The notes beneath the pieces were generated by a model. The model was not told where the DNA came from and searched no databases. It saw only the letters and a program-made list of their open reading frames with translations. Of a stretch of DNA of 64,000 nt, positions 43,043 to 51,918 are shown piece after piece. Origin of the DNA: Congregibacter brevis. GTDB taxonomy: Bacteria > Pseudomonadota > Gammaproteobacteria > Pseudomonadales > Halieaceae. The translations under genes and the position numbers were made by a program. The stretch spans positions 372,001 to 436,000 of the forward strand of contig NZ_CP136865.1 in assembly GCF_045689245.1 (NCBI RefSeq), read 5' to 3'. Positions within the stretch are counted from its first letter, which is position 1; every line of letters begins with the position of its first letter.

Positions 43043-44854
43043 CTAAACGCGCGAGGCGCGCTTGCGCTCGTGCTCCAGCAAAAGCTTCTTACGCAGGCGG
43101 ATGCTCTCAGGAGTTACCTCAACAAGTTCGTCGTCCTCGATAAACTCCAACGCCTGCTCGAGGGTGTGCCGTGTTGGAGGCGTCATAACCAAAGCTTCGT
43201 CCGTGCCCGAGGCACGCACGTTTGTCAGCTGCTTGGCTTTTGTGGGATTGACCGTCAGATCATTGCCACGACTGTGCAATCCGATGATCTGTCCTTCGTA
43301 TACCTCGATGTTCGGATCGACAAACAAGCGTCCGCGATCCTGAAGGTTGAAGAGGCCGTAAGCGAGGGTCTTTCCCTTGACCATGGATACGAGCACACCG
43401 TTGTTTCGATGACTGATCGGCGCATCCTTAACGGGGCCGTAGTGATCAAAAATATGCGTGAGAGTGCCGCTGCCAGATGTCAGCGTCAGGAAAAGAGATC
43501 TAAATCCAATCAGGCCACGGGCCGGCACGACGAACTCCAATCGGGTCCAACCTTTTCCGTCAGGACTCATGTTCTTGAGCTCCGCGCGGCGAGCACCCAG
43601 CTCCTCCATAAGCGCGCCTTGATGCTGGTCCTCGCAATCGATGACCAGCTCTTCGAAAGGCTCATGGATCTCACCGTCAACTTCCTTGCGGATAACTTCC
43701 GGACGGGACACACCCAATTCAAAACCTTCGCGTCGCATGGTTTCGATCAGCACCGAGAGGTGTAGTTCGCCGCGACCCGATACCTTGAACTTGTCAGGGC
43801 TGTCGCCGGGCTCGACCCGTAGGGCTACGTTGTGGATCAATTCCCTTTCGAGGCGCTCTGCGATATTTCTGGAAGTCACGTACTTCCCCTCCTTACCGGC
43901 GAAGGGTGAATCGTTAACCTGAAAGGTCATGCTCACCGTGGGCTCGTCAACGCTCAGGGGAGGCAAGGCATCGGGAGTCGCGGGATCGCAAAGCGTGTCG
44001 GAGATATTCAGCTCTTCGATACCCGTCACGCAGACAATATCTCCCGCAGAGGCTTCGTTGGTATCAATGCGCTCGAGACCCATGTAACCCATGACCTTCA
44101 GCACACGACCATTTCGCCGCCCGCCTTCGCGATCGATCACCGCCACCTGCGTGTTGGGTCGTAGTACACCGCGGGTAATACGCCCCACCCCGATAACGCC
44201 CACATAGCTGTTGTAGTCCAAAGCACTCACCTGCAGCTGAAGCGGCCCATCGACGTCAACATCAGGAGCCGGCACTTGCTCAAGAATAGTTTCGAACAGT
44301 GGCGTCATGTCTGTCGCCATGTCCTCATGATCAAGGCCGGCAATACCCTCAAGGGCAGACGCATAAATAATGGGAAAGTCTAGCTGCTCTTCGCTCGCGC
44401 CCAAGGCATCAAAAAGATCAAACACCTGATCGACTACCCAGTCAGGTCGTGCACCAGGGCGGTCAACTTTGTTAATCACAACAATAGGCTGCAGCCCCTG
44501 CGCGAATGCCTTGGAGGTTACAAAGCGCGTCTGCGGCATCGGGCCGTCAACCGCGTCGACCAGCAACAATACAGAGTCGACCATGGAAAGTACGCGCTCC
44601 ACCTCGCCACCAAAATCTGCGTGCCCCGGGGTATCCACGATATTGATGCGATGATCGCCGTAGGTGATGGCCGTGTTCTTGGCCAGGATGGTAATGCCGC
44701 GCTCCCGCTCCTGATCATTGGAGTCCATGATGCGCTCGGCGTCGGCGTTGCGACGGTCGAGGGTTCCGGACTGCCGGAGGAGGCAGTCGACCAGTGTGGT
44801 TTTACCATGGTCTACGTGGGCAATAATGGCGATGTTGCGAAGTTTTTCGATCAC
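43043..44854 (-). CDS. typA: Translational GTPase TypA/BipA
   Basis: Ribosome-binding GTPase (603 residues) involved in 50S assembly and stress or cold adaptation. G motifs: AHVDHGKTTLVD (G1), RGITI (G2), DTPGHADFGGEVE (G3) and NKVDRPGA (G4). The EF-G-like domains and the BipA-specific C-terminal domain follow. Divergent from glnA across a 376-bp regulatory region. Confidence 0.97.
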   Translation of the reverse strand: MIEKLRNIAIIAHVDHGKTTLVDCLLRQSGTLDRRNADAERIMDSNDQERERGITILAKNTAITYGDHRINIVDTPGHADFGGEVERVLSMVDSVLLLVDAVDGPMPQTRFVTSKAFAQGLQPIVVINKVDRPGARPDWVVDQVFDLFDALGASEEQLDFPIIYASALEGIAGLDHEDMATDMTPLFETILEQVPAPDVDVDGPLQLQVSALDYNSYVGVIGVGRITRGVLRPNTQVAVIDREGGRRNGRVLKVMGYMGLERIDTNEASAGDIVCVTGIEELNISDTLCDPATPDALPPLSVDEPTVSMTFQVNDSPFAGKEGKYVTSRNIAERLERELIHNVALRVEPGDSPDKFKVSGRGELHLSVLIETMRREGFELGVSRPEVIRKEVDGEIHEPFEELVIDCEDQHQGALMEELGARRAELKNMSPDGKGWTRLEFVVPARGLIGFRSLFLTLTSGSGTLTHIFDHYGPVKDAPISHRNNGVLVSMVKGKTLAYGLFNLQDRGRLFVDPNIEVYEGQIIGLHSRGNDLTVNPTKAKQLTNVRASGTDEALVMTPPTRHTLEQALEFIEDDELVEVTPESIRLRKKLLLEHERKRASRV

Positions 44855-45010
44855 GGCGATAGTCCGGCCCCGGCGCAGTAAGCGTTATCCGGCAGCTCTT
44901 TAAAAGGATGGGGGGCTAAAAAAGGCCGCGATTATAGCGGCGGATTGCAAGCCTGCACAGCGGATTGAGGCGGCACAATGCACACCTTGCATGCCCAAAA
45001 CTTGTGCGAC

Positions 45011-45025
45011 GCACCAATTTGGTGC
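45011..45025 (+). promoter_or_regulatory. NtrC binding site (glnA enhancer)
   Basis: GCACCAATTTGGTGC is a perfect match to the NtrC core (GCACC-N5-GGTGC), lying about 95 bp before the sigma-54 -24 element. A half-site GCACC follows at 45032-45036, on the next helical face. Confidence 0.85.
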
Positions 45026-45118
45026 TATTGCGCACCAAGACGCCGCAAATTGCCGTTTGTCGGGCTCACGTATGAACAAAAATGTATATATATCAATCAA
45101 CTGGAATCGGCATCGCAG

Positions 45119-45134
45119 TGGCACAGGTCTTGCT
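45119..45134 (+). promoter_or_regulatory. Sigma-54 promoter of glnA
   Basis: TGGCACAGGTCTTGCT matches the RpoN consensus TGGCAC-N5-TTGCW. GG (45120-45121) and GC (45132-45133) have the required 10-nt spacing. About 97 nt before glnA. Confidence 0.9.
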
Positions 45135-45230
45135 GTTTCCTAAGGCACTTTTACTGTTAAGGTGCATACCCCCCGGGGGCCTGAGTTCCCGGCGTGTGTA
45201 GCACCAACTTTCCCAACTGGAGGACCCATA

Positions 45231-46637
45231 ATGTCAGAGAAGACTCTGAACCTGATTAAAGAAAGCGAAGCCGGTTGGGTAGACCTGCGCTTCACCGATA
45301 CCCGCGGAAAAGAGCAGCACGTCTCGATCCCGTCTAGCGAAGTCGACGAAGACTTTTTTGACGGCGGCAAAATGTTTGACGGTTCATCCATTGCGGGCTG
45401 GAAAGGTATTAACGAGTCCGACATGATTCTTATGCCGGATGACAACAGCAGCGTTCTGGACCCGTTTACCGACGACACTACCGTGATCCTGCGTTGCGAC
45501 ATTGTCGAGCCCATGACTATGCAGGGCTATGAGCGTGATCCTCGCTCTGTTGCTCATCGCGCTGAGGAATACCTCAAGTCCACAGGTATTGGCGACACTG
45601 CTTACTTTGGACCCGAGCCTGAATTCTTCGTGTTTGACGATGTGAAGTGGCATGCCGACATGTCTGGCGCCGGCTACTCTATCAACTCAGAAGAAGCTGC
45701 ATGGGCATCGAATCACAGCTTCGATGACGGCAATATCGGTCACCGTCCGGGCGTTAAGGGCGGCTATTTCCCCGTACCACCCGTTGATTCCCTCCACGAC
45801 ATTCGAGCCGCTATGTGTGCCGCGATGGAGCAGATGGGGCTTCCCATTGAGGTTCATCACCACGAAGTGGGCACCGCTGGACAGTGTGAGATCGGCGTTA
45901 AGTTCAACACGCTCATCGAAAAGGCTGATGAAGTACAAATTCTGAAGTATTGCGTGCACAACGTGGCTCACGCCTATGGCAAGACCGCGACGTTCATGCC
46001 CAAGCCTCTGGTAGGCGACAACGGATCTGGTATGCACGTACACCAGTCCATCAGCAAAGATGGCGAGAACGTTTTTGCCGGTGACGGATACTCTGGATTG
46101 TCTGAGACTGCGCTGTACTACATTGGCGGCATCATTAAGCACGCCCGCGCACTAAATGCTTTCACAAACGCCTCCACCAACAGCTACAAGCGACTGGTTC
46201 CAGGCTTTGAAGCACCGGTAATGCTCGCTTACTCAGCACGTAACCGCTCAGCGTCTATCCGTATTCCCTACGAGCCAAGCCCCAAGGGCAAGCGCGTAGA
46301 AGTACGCTTCCCTGATCCAACGGCAAACCCATACCTGTCTTTTGCGGCAATGTTGATGGCGGGCCTTGACGGCATCCAAAACAAGATTCACCCCGGCGAC
46401 GCGGCGGACAAGGACTTGTATGACCTGCCAGCAGAAGAAGCTAAGGCTATTCCCACGGTTGCGTCCAGCCTGAGTATGGCGCTCGAAGCTTTGGACGCAG
46501 ATCGCGAATTTCTGACAGCGGGTGGCGTGTTCACCGACGATATGATCGACGGATACATTGCGCTTAAGTCTGAAGAAATCGAGAAACTGGATATGACCAC
46601 ACACCCAGTTGAGTTCGATATGTACTACTCAGTCTGA
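45231..46637 (+). CDS. glnA: Glutamine synthetase type I
   Basis: ATP-dependent ammonium assimilation enzyme (468 residues, dodecamer). The start is ATG 45231 behind GGAGGACC; the frame upstream is open but not homologous. GS-I features: FDGSSIAGWK, GPEPEFFVFD, the metal and nucleotide site NGSGMHVHQSI region, and the adenylylation tyrosine in KDLYDLPAEE (near residue 397), so activity is likely tuned by GlnE. Controlled by the upstream NtrC site and sigma-54 promoter and ended by a strong terminator. Confidence 0.98.
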   Translation: MSEKTLNLIKESEAGWVDLRFTDTRGKEQHVSIPSSEVDEDFFDGGKMFDGSSIAGWKGINESDMILMPDDNSSVLDPFTDDTTVILRCDIVEPMTMQGYERDPRSVAHRAEEYLKSTGIGDTAYFGPEPEFFVFDDVKWHADMSGAGYSINSEEAAWASNHSFDDGNIGHRPGVKGGYFPVPPVDSLHDIRAAMCAAMEQMGLPIEVHHHEVGTAGQCEIGVKFNTLIEKADEVQILKYCVHNVAHAYGKTATFMPKPLVGDNGSGMHVHQSISKDGENVFAGDGYSGLSETALYYIGGIIKHARALNAFTNASTNSYKRLVPGFEAPVMLAYSARNRSASIRIPYEPSPKGKRVEVRFPDPTANPYLSFAAMLMAGLDGIQNKIHPGDAADKDLYDLPAEEAKAIPTVASSLSMALEALDADREFLTAGGVFTDDMIDGYIALKSEEIEKLDMTTHPVEFDMYYSV

Positions 46638-46661
46638 TCTGCTTTTGAGCAGCAGCACAGG

Positions 46662-46689
46662 AGCCCGCTCGATGAGCGGGCTTTTTTTT
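46662..46689 (+). terminator. Rho-independent terminator of glnA
   Basis: AGCCCGCTC (46662-46670), a 3-nt GAT loop, and GAGCGGGCT (46674-46682), a 9-bp GC-rich stem, are followed by eight Ts. Placed 25 nt after the glnA stop. Confidence 0.9.
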
Positions 46690-46735
46690 GCTCATTGATC
46701 TGCTACGGTGGTTTCAAATGCCCTGGAGACCTGCA

Positions 46736-47296
46736 ATGGCCATTTACAGACAAGCCTTTCTAATCGCCTTAGCCACCCTGATTGTTACCCCTGCAAGTTA
46801 TGCATGGGGGCAGATCTACAAAGTGACCGATAGCGAGAACGGAGTCGTGTTCACTGACAGCCCAGCGGTCATCGGCGACAGTAACGGCCAGAGCGTTGAA
46901 GAAGTCGAACTCGAAGACATCAATACGGCAACACCCGTCGAGGCTCGCCCACCCGCAGTACGGGAATCACGCTCGTCTACTGAATCACAGGAAGCCGAAG
47001 ACCCCGTCGTAAGTATTGTGTCTCCGGCCAACGAGAGCACCATAGCCATGGGGCCTGGTAACTTTGGGGTGAGCGCATCGGCCAGTCCCGCATTAAGCCG
47101 AGGCGAGCGCCTGATACTGCTTATCGACGGCGCTGTACAAGGACAGGCTCAGACGTCCGGCAGCTGGTTCGTAGAGGGCGCTCTTCGAGGCCCCCACGAT
47201 CTTCAAGTACAACGGACCACATCTAACGGGAAGCTTATTGCCTCGTCAGAAACGGTGAGAATCTACGTATTACGCCCCTCCGTCATCGGGCGATAA
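46736..47296 (+). CDS. DUF4124 periplasmic protein
   Basis: A 186-residue exported protein with a signal peptide (RQAFLIALATLIVTPASYA, cleaved about residue 24). A DUF4124 module (QIYKVTDSENGVVFTDSP) is followed by a low-complexity acidic linker and a beta-rich C-terminal domain (VSIVSPANESTIAMGPGNFGV). GGAGAC precedes the ATG at 46736. A protein of this type sits between glnA and ntrB in many pseudomonad-type genomes. Function unknown. Confidence 0.82.
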   Translation: MAIYRQAFLIALATLIVTPASYAWGQIYKVTDSENGVVFTDSPAVIGDSNGQSVEEVELEDINTATPVEARPPAVRESRSSTESQEAEDPVVSIVSPANESTIAMGPGNFGVSASASPALSRGERLILLIDGAVQGQAQTSGSWFVEGALRGPHDLQVQRTTSNGKLIASSETVRIYVLRPSVIGR

Positions 47297-47393
47297 TTGC
47301 CAAAGTTTAACGAACGCACTATCTTGGTGCATACGACTCTTCATGTACCTCGTACAACGGTACGATCTATGTTCGTAGAATCGAACCATTAAG

Positions 47394-47411
47394 TTAGTGA
47401 GCGCTAACTAA
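47394..47411. promoter_or_regulatory. 18-bp near-perfect palindrome upstream of ntrB
   Basis: TTAGTGAGCGCTAACTAA pairs with itself at all but one mirrored position. It lies 97 nt before the ntrB start, in a 211-bp gap. The form and length suit a TetR-family operator. A second small repeat (GTACC 47345-47349 / GGTAC 47359-47363) lies just upstream. Confidence 0.5.
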
Positions 47412-47507
47412 TTACCATGCGTAGGCAATACATAGCGTTTTAATCATTGCCTTAAAAGCGAGGACATGGCGTCATTTTTGCTTCATTATCAAGCACAGTG
47501 ATCCAAC

Positions 47508-48575
47508 TTGGTCGTAGAACCGCCTCCGATGCTCCAGCAAGACATCATAGACAACATCAATAGCGGCATTATTGGTCTGGATGCGGACTATCGCGTGCGC
47601 ATGATCAATCCCGCAGCCGAGGCCTTACTTCAGTTATCCGAAGCACGAATTCTTGGCCTGATGATCTGCGAGCTCGAGAGTCCCGACGTGCCCTGGCGAG
47701 CCACCTTAGATCAGGCAGCGCTTGAGGGTCGGGCTATCGTGCGCAGAGGGCTCTCCCTCGACACGCGCGACGGTAAGCCCACCTTCGCTGACATCGTAGT
47801 AGCACCCATGCGCGAAGTTTCGCACCTGGCTTACCTAATAGAACTTCAGCCGGTAGATCGCCTTTTGCGCATCAGTCGCGAAGAAAACCTCATGAACGCT
47901 CAGGAGACAACTCGAACCGTTGTTCGCGGACTCGCCCACGAGATAAAAAATCCGCTGGGGGGTATTCGCGGTGCCGCGCAGCTTTTGGAGCGCGAGCTTC
48001 CCGAAGGGTCACTGCAGGAATATACGAGCATCATTATTCAGGAAGCGGACAGACTCAGGGATCTAGTCGACCGGCTTCTAGGACCCAACAAAAAACCGGC
48101 GTTGGTAGCACTCAATGTCCACGAAATTCTGGAACATGTTTTACAGCTAGCCGTAGTAGAAGCTGGGGAGCGCCTGGCGATCCAGCGCGACTATGACCCC
48201 AGCCTCCCGTCGATCAAGGGCGATCGTGGCCTGTTGATTCAAGCGCTCCTCAATATCGTTGGGAATGCACTCCAAGCCACAGAGAACCAACCTCAGTGCG
48301 CCCTTACCTTGCGTAGTCGCTCTCAAAGGCAATTCACCATCGGCGAACAGCGTCACCGCCTAGTTTGCCAGATCGACATTATCGACAACGGCCCGGGTAT
48401 ACCAGAAGCTCTCAGCGAAACATTGTTCGTACCCATGGTGAGTGGTCGCGCCGAAGGTACAGGCTTGGGTTTATCCATATCTCAGTCCATCGTTCACCGT
48501 CATGGCGGCCTGCTCAATTGCGAGAGCCGTCCCGGCGAAACTTGCTTCACCATTTACCTACCTATGGAAAATTAA
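47508..48575 (+). CDS. glnL: Nitrogen regulation sensor histidine kinase NtrB
   Basis: Cytoplasmic two-component kinase/phosphatase that sets NtrC phosphorylation under PII control. The PAS domain (about 8-110; QDIIDNINSGIIGLDADYRV) is followed by the H-box RGLAHEIKNPLGGIRGAAQL (His144, counted from TTG 47508) and the ATPase boxes NIVGNALQA, DNGPGIP and GTGLGLSI. ATG 47529 is an alternative start. It begins with a palindrome-bearing leader and is followed 1 nt later by ntrC. Confidence 0.96.
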   Translation: MVVEPPPMLQQDIIDNINSGIIGLDADYRVRMINPAAEALLQLSEARILGLMICELESPDVPWRATLDQAALEGRAIVRRGLSLDTRDGKPTFADIVVAPMREVSHLAYLIELQPVDRLLRISREENLMNAQETTRTVVRGLAHEIKNPLGGIRGAAQLLERELPEGSLQEYTSIIIQEADRLRDLVDRLLGPNKKPALVALNVHEILEHVLQLAVVEAGERLAIQRDYDPSLPSIKGDRGLLIQALLNIVGNALQATENQPQCALTLRSRSQRQFTIGEQRHRLVCQIDIIDNGPGIPEALSETLFVPMVSGRAEGTGLGLSISQSIVHRHGGLLNCESRPGETCFTIYLPMEN

Positions 48576-48576
48576 C

Positions 48577-49995
48577 ATGCAAAACTCTGGCTCCGTATGG
48601 GTAGTAGATGACGATCAATCCATACGCTGGGTCCTGGAAAAGGCCCTTACACAGGCGGACATAGAGCGGGAATGCTTTGCCGACGCTGAGTCCATGCTGG
48701 CGCGTATGGAAGAAGAGCTACCGGACGTAGTAATCAGCGACATCCGTATGCCCGGCATGGACGGTATCGAACTGCTTCAGCGGATCCGAGAAAACCACCC
48801 GGAACTTCCCGTCATCATCACAACGGCGCACTCGGATTTGGACAGCGCGGTCGCGTCCTATCAGCAGGGTGCTTTCGAGTATCTGCCCAAGCCCTTTGAT
48901 ATTGATGAAGTCGTCGCCGTCACCGAGCGCGCCTTGGCGCAGGCCCGCGAGCGAGGACGACGCGCGCCTAAAACAGCAGGCAGCAACACTCCAACCCCGG
49001 AAATAATCGGGGAAGCGCCCGCAATGCAGGAGGTCTTCAGGGCCATTGGGCGTCTGGCGCACAGCAACATCACAGTATTGATCAACGGCGAATCTGGTAC
49101 GGGTAAAGAACTGGTCGCGCAAGCACTCCACCGTCACAGTCCCCGGGCTGATGCACCGTTTATCGCCCTCAACATGGCTGCAATCCCCAGAGACCTTATG
49201 GAATCTGAACTCTTTGGCCATGAAAAAGGCGCCTTCACCGGTGCTAACGCTCGCCGGGAAGGGCGTTTTGAACAAGCCAACGGGGGCACTCTCTTCCTCG
49301 ATGAAATTGGAGATATGCCAGCAGAAACACAAACACGACTACTCCGTGTACTGGCTGACGGGGAGTTCTATCGTGTCGGCGGCCATACGTCTCAACGCAC
49401 CGATGTGCGAATCATCGCCGCAACCCACCAGGACCTCGAAGGGTTGGTGCGCAAAGGAGACTTCCGCGAGGATCTATTCCATCGCCTGAACGTTATTCGT
49501 ATCCACATACCCAAGCTGTCCGAGCGCCGGGAAGATATCCCAAAACTCATGGAGTTCTTTTTTGAGAAGGCGGCGAAGGAGCTGGGCGGTCAGCCGAAAA
49601 TCTTACTGCCGGAGACCCAGCAGTTCTTAAACTCGCTCAACTGGCCAGGAAACGTTCGACAACTGGAGAACACCTGCCGCTGGCTGACAGTAATGGCCTC
49701 AGGCCGAGAGATTCATCTGTCTGACTTACCACCTGAGCTCGGCCGCGACAGCGAGGAAACTGCCGGAGAACAAGAGATGCAATGGCAGGAATTGCTCTGT
49801 CAGTGGGCGCGCACAGAGCTGGTCAGCGGTAAGCAGCACATCCTGCGCGATGCTATACCCGCCTTTGAGAGAGCTCTCATTGAAGTGGCGCTGGCGCATA
49901 CCCGTGGCCGTAAACGCGATGCCGCCGAACTGCTGGGTTGGGGTAGAAACACCCTCACGCGGAAGATGAAAGAATTAGAGAGTGACGACATTTAG
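48577..49995 (+). CDS. glnG: Nitrogen regulation response regulator NtrC
   Basis: Sigma-54 activator of 472 residues. Receiver domain (1-120) has phospho-Asp55 in VISDIRMPGMDG. The AAA+ domain (about 145-380) has Walker A GESGTGKE and GAFTGA (218-223), which contacts sigma-54. The C-terminal Fis-type helix-turn-helix (GRKRDAAELLGWGRNTLTRK) binds the GCACC-N5-GGTGC site seen before glnA. Start ATG 48577, 1 nt after ntrB. Confidence 0.97.
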   Translation: MQNSGSVWVVDDDQSIRWVLEKALTQADIERECFADAESMLARMEEELPDVVISDIRMPGMDGIELLQRIRENHPELPVIITTAHSDLDSAVASYQQGAFEYLPKPFDIDEVVAVTERALAQARERGRRAPKTAGSNTPTPEIIGEAPAMQEVFRAIGRLAHSNITVLINGESGTGKELVAQALHRHSPRADAPFIALNMAAIPRDLMESELFGHEKGAFTGANARREGRFEQANGGTLFLDEIGDMPAETQTRLLRVLADGEFYRVGGHTSQRTDVRIIAATHQDLEGLVRKGDFREDLFHRLNVIRIHIPKLSERREDIPKLMEFFFEKAAKELGGQPKILLPETQQFLNSLNWPGNVRQLENTCRWLTVMASGREIHLSDLPPELGRDSEETAGEQEMQWQELLCQWARTELVSGKQHILRDAIPAFERALIEVALAHTRGRKRDAAELLGWGRNTLTRKMKELESDDI

Positions 49996-50460
49996 ATGCT
50001 TCAGGTCGCGCTGTATGAACCAGAGATACCTCCGAACACCGGTAACATCATGCGTCTGTGCGCCAACACCGGCTGCCCCCTGCATCTGATAAAGCCTCTG
50101 GGCTTCACTCTGGAGGACAAACAACTGCGTCGCGCAGGTCTGGATTATCGTGAGTTTTCTAAAGTGCGGGTACACGAAAGTCTCAAAGCGATGACCTCTG
50201 CTCTTAACAACCCCCGCATCTGGACACTCAGTACCCGAGGCACGCGAAACTACACTGAAGCAAGCTTCAGCGATGGTGACGTTTTATTGTTTGGTCCGGA
50301 AACCCGAGGCCTGCCCGCAACAATACTTGATGAGCTTGGGGTTCACCGCTGTCTGCGCGTACCGATGTTTCCCGACAGTAGAAGCTTGAACCTGAGTAAT
50401 GCGACGGCGCTGGTGCTGTACGAAGGACTTCGTCAGCAGGGATTCCCGGGCATGGCCTGA
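49996..50460 (+). CDS. trmL: tRNA (cytidine/uridine-34-2'-O)-methyltransferase
   Basis: A SPOUT methyltransferase (154 residues) that 2'-O-methylates the wobble base of tRNA-Leu. Motifs: YEPEIPPNTGNIMRLCANTG at the start, LLFGPETRGLP and the knot region RSLNLSNATALVLYE. The ATG directly follows the ntrC stop with no gap, so it is co-transcribed with ntrBC. Confidence 0.94.
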   Translation: MLQVALYEPEIPPNTGNIMRLCANTGCPLHLIKPLGFTLEDKQLRRAGLDYREFSKVRVHESLKAMTSALNNPRIWTLSTRGTRNYTEASFSDGDVLLFGPETRGLPATILDELGVHRCLRVPMFPDSRSLNLSNATALVLYEGLRQQGFPGMA

Positions 50461-50495
50461 GCCGTACCCGGGAGCCTGGTCAGTCTAAGCTTGCC

Positions 50496-50975
50496 TTACT
50501 CGGCAGCTGCCTGCTGCTGAGCCTGCTGCGCCAAAGCTTGCTCAAAAAGAGCATCGAAGCTTACTGGTGACAACATCAGTGCAGGAAAACCACCCTTAAC
50601 TACCAAGTTGTCGATAGTCTCGCGGGCATAGGGGAACAAGATGTTCGGTGCCGCGGTACCGAGTACTCGGCGAAGCTGCTCTTGCTCAAAGCCAGTGATA
50701 AAGAAAATACCGGCCTGCTGAACTTCTACCAAAAAGGCAGTGTCCTCTTCCATTTTTGATGTCACGGTGATGGTCAGTACAACCTCAAAGTTGCCTTCTT
50801 CATCAATCGCGTTGCTGCGCGTATTCAGATCTACGTTGACCTTTGGCTGCCACTGCTTCTTGAAAACCTCTGGCGTAGCCGGAGACTCAAAAGACAAATC
50901 CTTGTTGTAAATACGCTGCAATACAAACTGTTGCTGCGCCGGTTCCTGGGTTGCTGCTGCCTGTTCTTCAGCCAT
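50496..50975 (-). CDS. secB: Protein-export chaperone SecB
   Basis: Tetrameric cytosolic chaperone that hands unfolded preproteins to SecA (159 residues). Family block: LQRIYNKDLSFESPATPEVFK, with GGFPALMLSPVSFDALFEQAL at the C-terminus. Followed by Ala/Gln-rich tail. Last gene of the leftward rhodanese-grxC-secB set. Confidence 0.97.
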   Translation of the reverse strand: MAEEQAAATQEPAQQQFVLQRIYNKDLSFESPATPEVFKKQWQPKVNVDLNTRSNAIDEEGNFEVVLTITVTSKMEEDTAFLVEVQQAGIFFITGFEQEQLRRVLGTAAPNILFPYARETIDNLVVKGGFPALMLSPVSFDALFEQALAQQAQQQAAAE

Positions 50976-51029
50976 TGCTGATACTCCTGTTAAAAAATAA
51001 AACTGAAACTAAGTTCAAAATAATCTGTT

Positions 51030-51299
51030 TTAGCCGTTTGATGCGCCGCTTAAAAGGTTATCCAACAGACCACGCTGCTCGAGTGCTGCCAGATCGGTAT
51101 ATCCGCCAACGTGGCTGTCACCAATCCATATCTGCGGTACCGTCCGCTGTCCTGCTTGGGCGGCCATCTGCTGTCGTAGCTCGGGATCGCCATCTACCGG
51201 AATATCCCGATAAGACACCCCTTTGGCATCAAGCAAACGCTTCGCCGCCACGCAGTAGGGGCAAAATCGAGTGCTGTAAAGGGTGACGTCGGCGCTCAT
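51030..51299 (-). CDS. grxC: Glutaredoxin 3
   Basis: An 89-residue thioredoxin-fold reductase with the dithiol active site CPYC (RFCPYCVAAKRLL) and the GSH-binding TVPQIWIG (cis-Pro) and GGYTDL motifs. ATG 51299 is preferred over TTG 51305. In the rhodanese-grxC-secB order common in gammaproteobacteria. Confidence 0.95.
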   Translation of the reverse strand: MSADVTLYSTRFCPYCVAAKRLLDAKGVSYRDIPVDGDPELRQQMAAQAGQRTVPQIWIGDSHVGGYTDLAALEQRGLLDNLLSGASNG

Positions 51300-51309
51300 A
51301 GTCAAATCG

Positions 51310-51726
51310 CTACTTGCTTACGGTGGGTAGCTGCAGGCTTGACCACTCCATCATGCCACCCGCCATCTTATAAACCTGACTAAAGCCTTCAGCGCGTAGC
51401 TGCTTACCGGCCGTTGCTGCCTGCTGTCCCATTTTGCATACCAGCACCACAGGCTTGTCCTTGAAAGACTCAAGTTCAGCACTGCGTTCCTGCAGCTTGG
51501 ACATGGGAATATGCCGCGCTTCCACGATATGTCCCTGCTTAAACGCTGCAGCATCTCGCAAATCCACGAACACGCCGTCCTCTCGATTAACGAGGTTGAT
51601 CGCTTGCTGAGGGCTGAGCGCAGGCCCGGACTTGCGTCCTTCATGAGCGACGAGCATTGCAATCGTGGCCGCTAATGCGCCCATGAGAATCCATTGCTGC
51701 GCTGCAAATTCTAAAAAAAGTTCCAT
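51310..51726 (-). CDS. Membrane-anchored rhodanese-like protein
   Basis: A 138-residue protein. One N-terminal membrane helix (about 8-26) anchors a cytoplasmic rhodanese domain. The catalytic Cys is in VVLVCKMGQQAA. The start at 51726 fits the family (MELFLEFAAQQW); a longer frame upstream is non-homologous and overlaps gpmI antisense. It belongs to the YibN family often located beside secB and gpmI. Sulfur transfer is the family activity; its substrate is unknown. Confidence 0.9.
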   Translation of the reverse strand: MELFLEFAAQQWILMGALAATIAMLVAHEGRKSGPALSPQQAINLVNREDGVFVDLRDAAAFKQGHIVEARHIPMSKLQERSAELESFKDKPVVLVCKMGQQAATAGKQLRAEGFSQVYKMAGGMMEWSSLQLPTVSK

Positions 51727-51918
51727 GATCCCGTAGGTATACCGACAAGGCCTGAAGGCCGAAAAGGTCGCGAAGTATACAGTTTGACCGTAGGAGGCTC
51801 CACCCCGAAAAATGCGCCCGTGGCTGACAATCGGTAGAATCTCGTTTGAAACGCAGAAGGCCGGCATAAGCGGCCTGACTGCCCATCTCATTGGAACAGC
51901 AAGCCGGGTACGACAAGT

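Larger units (their letters stand above)
44855..45230. promoter_or_regulatory. typA-glnA intergenic control region
   Basis: This 376-bp gap without a gene contains an NtrC palindrome and a sigma-54 promoter for glnA (listed separately), an AT-rich stretch (about 45075-45105), and a G/C-poor leader for typA. No convincing sigma-70 promoter or small ORF was found. Confidence 0.7.
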
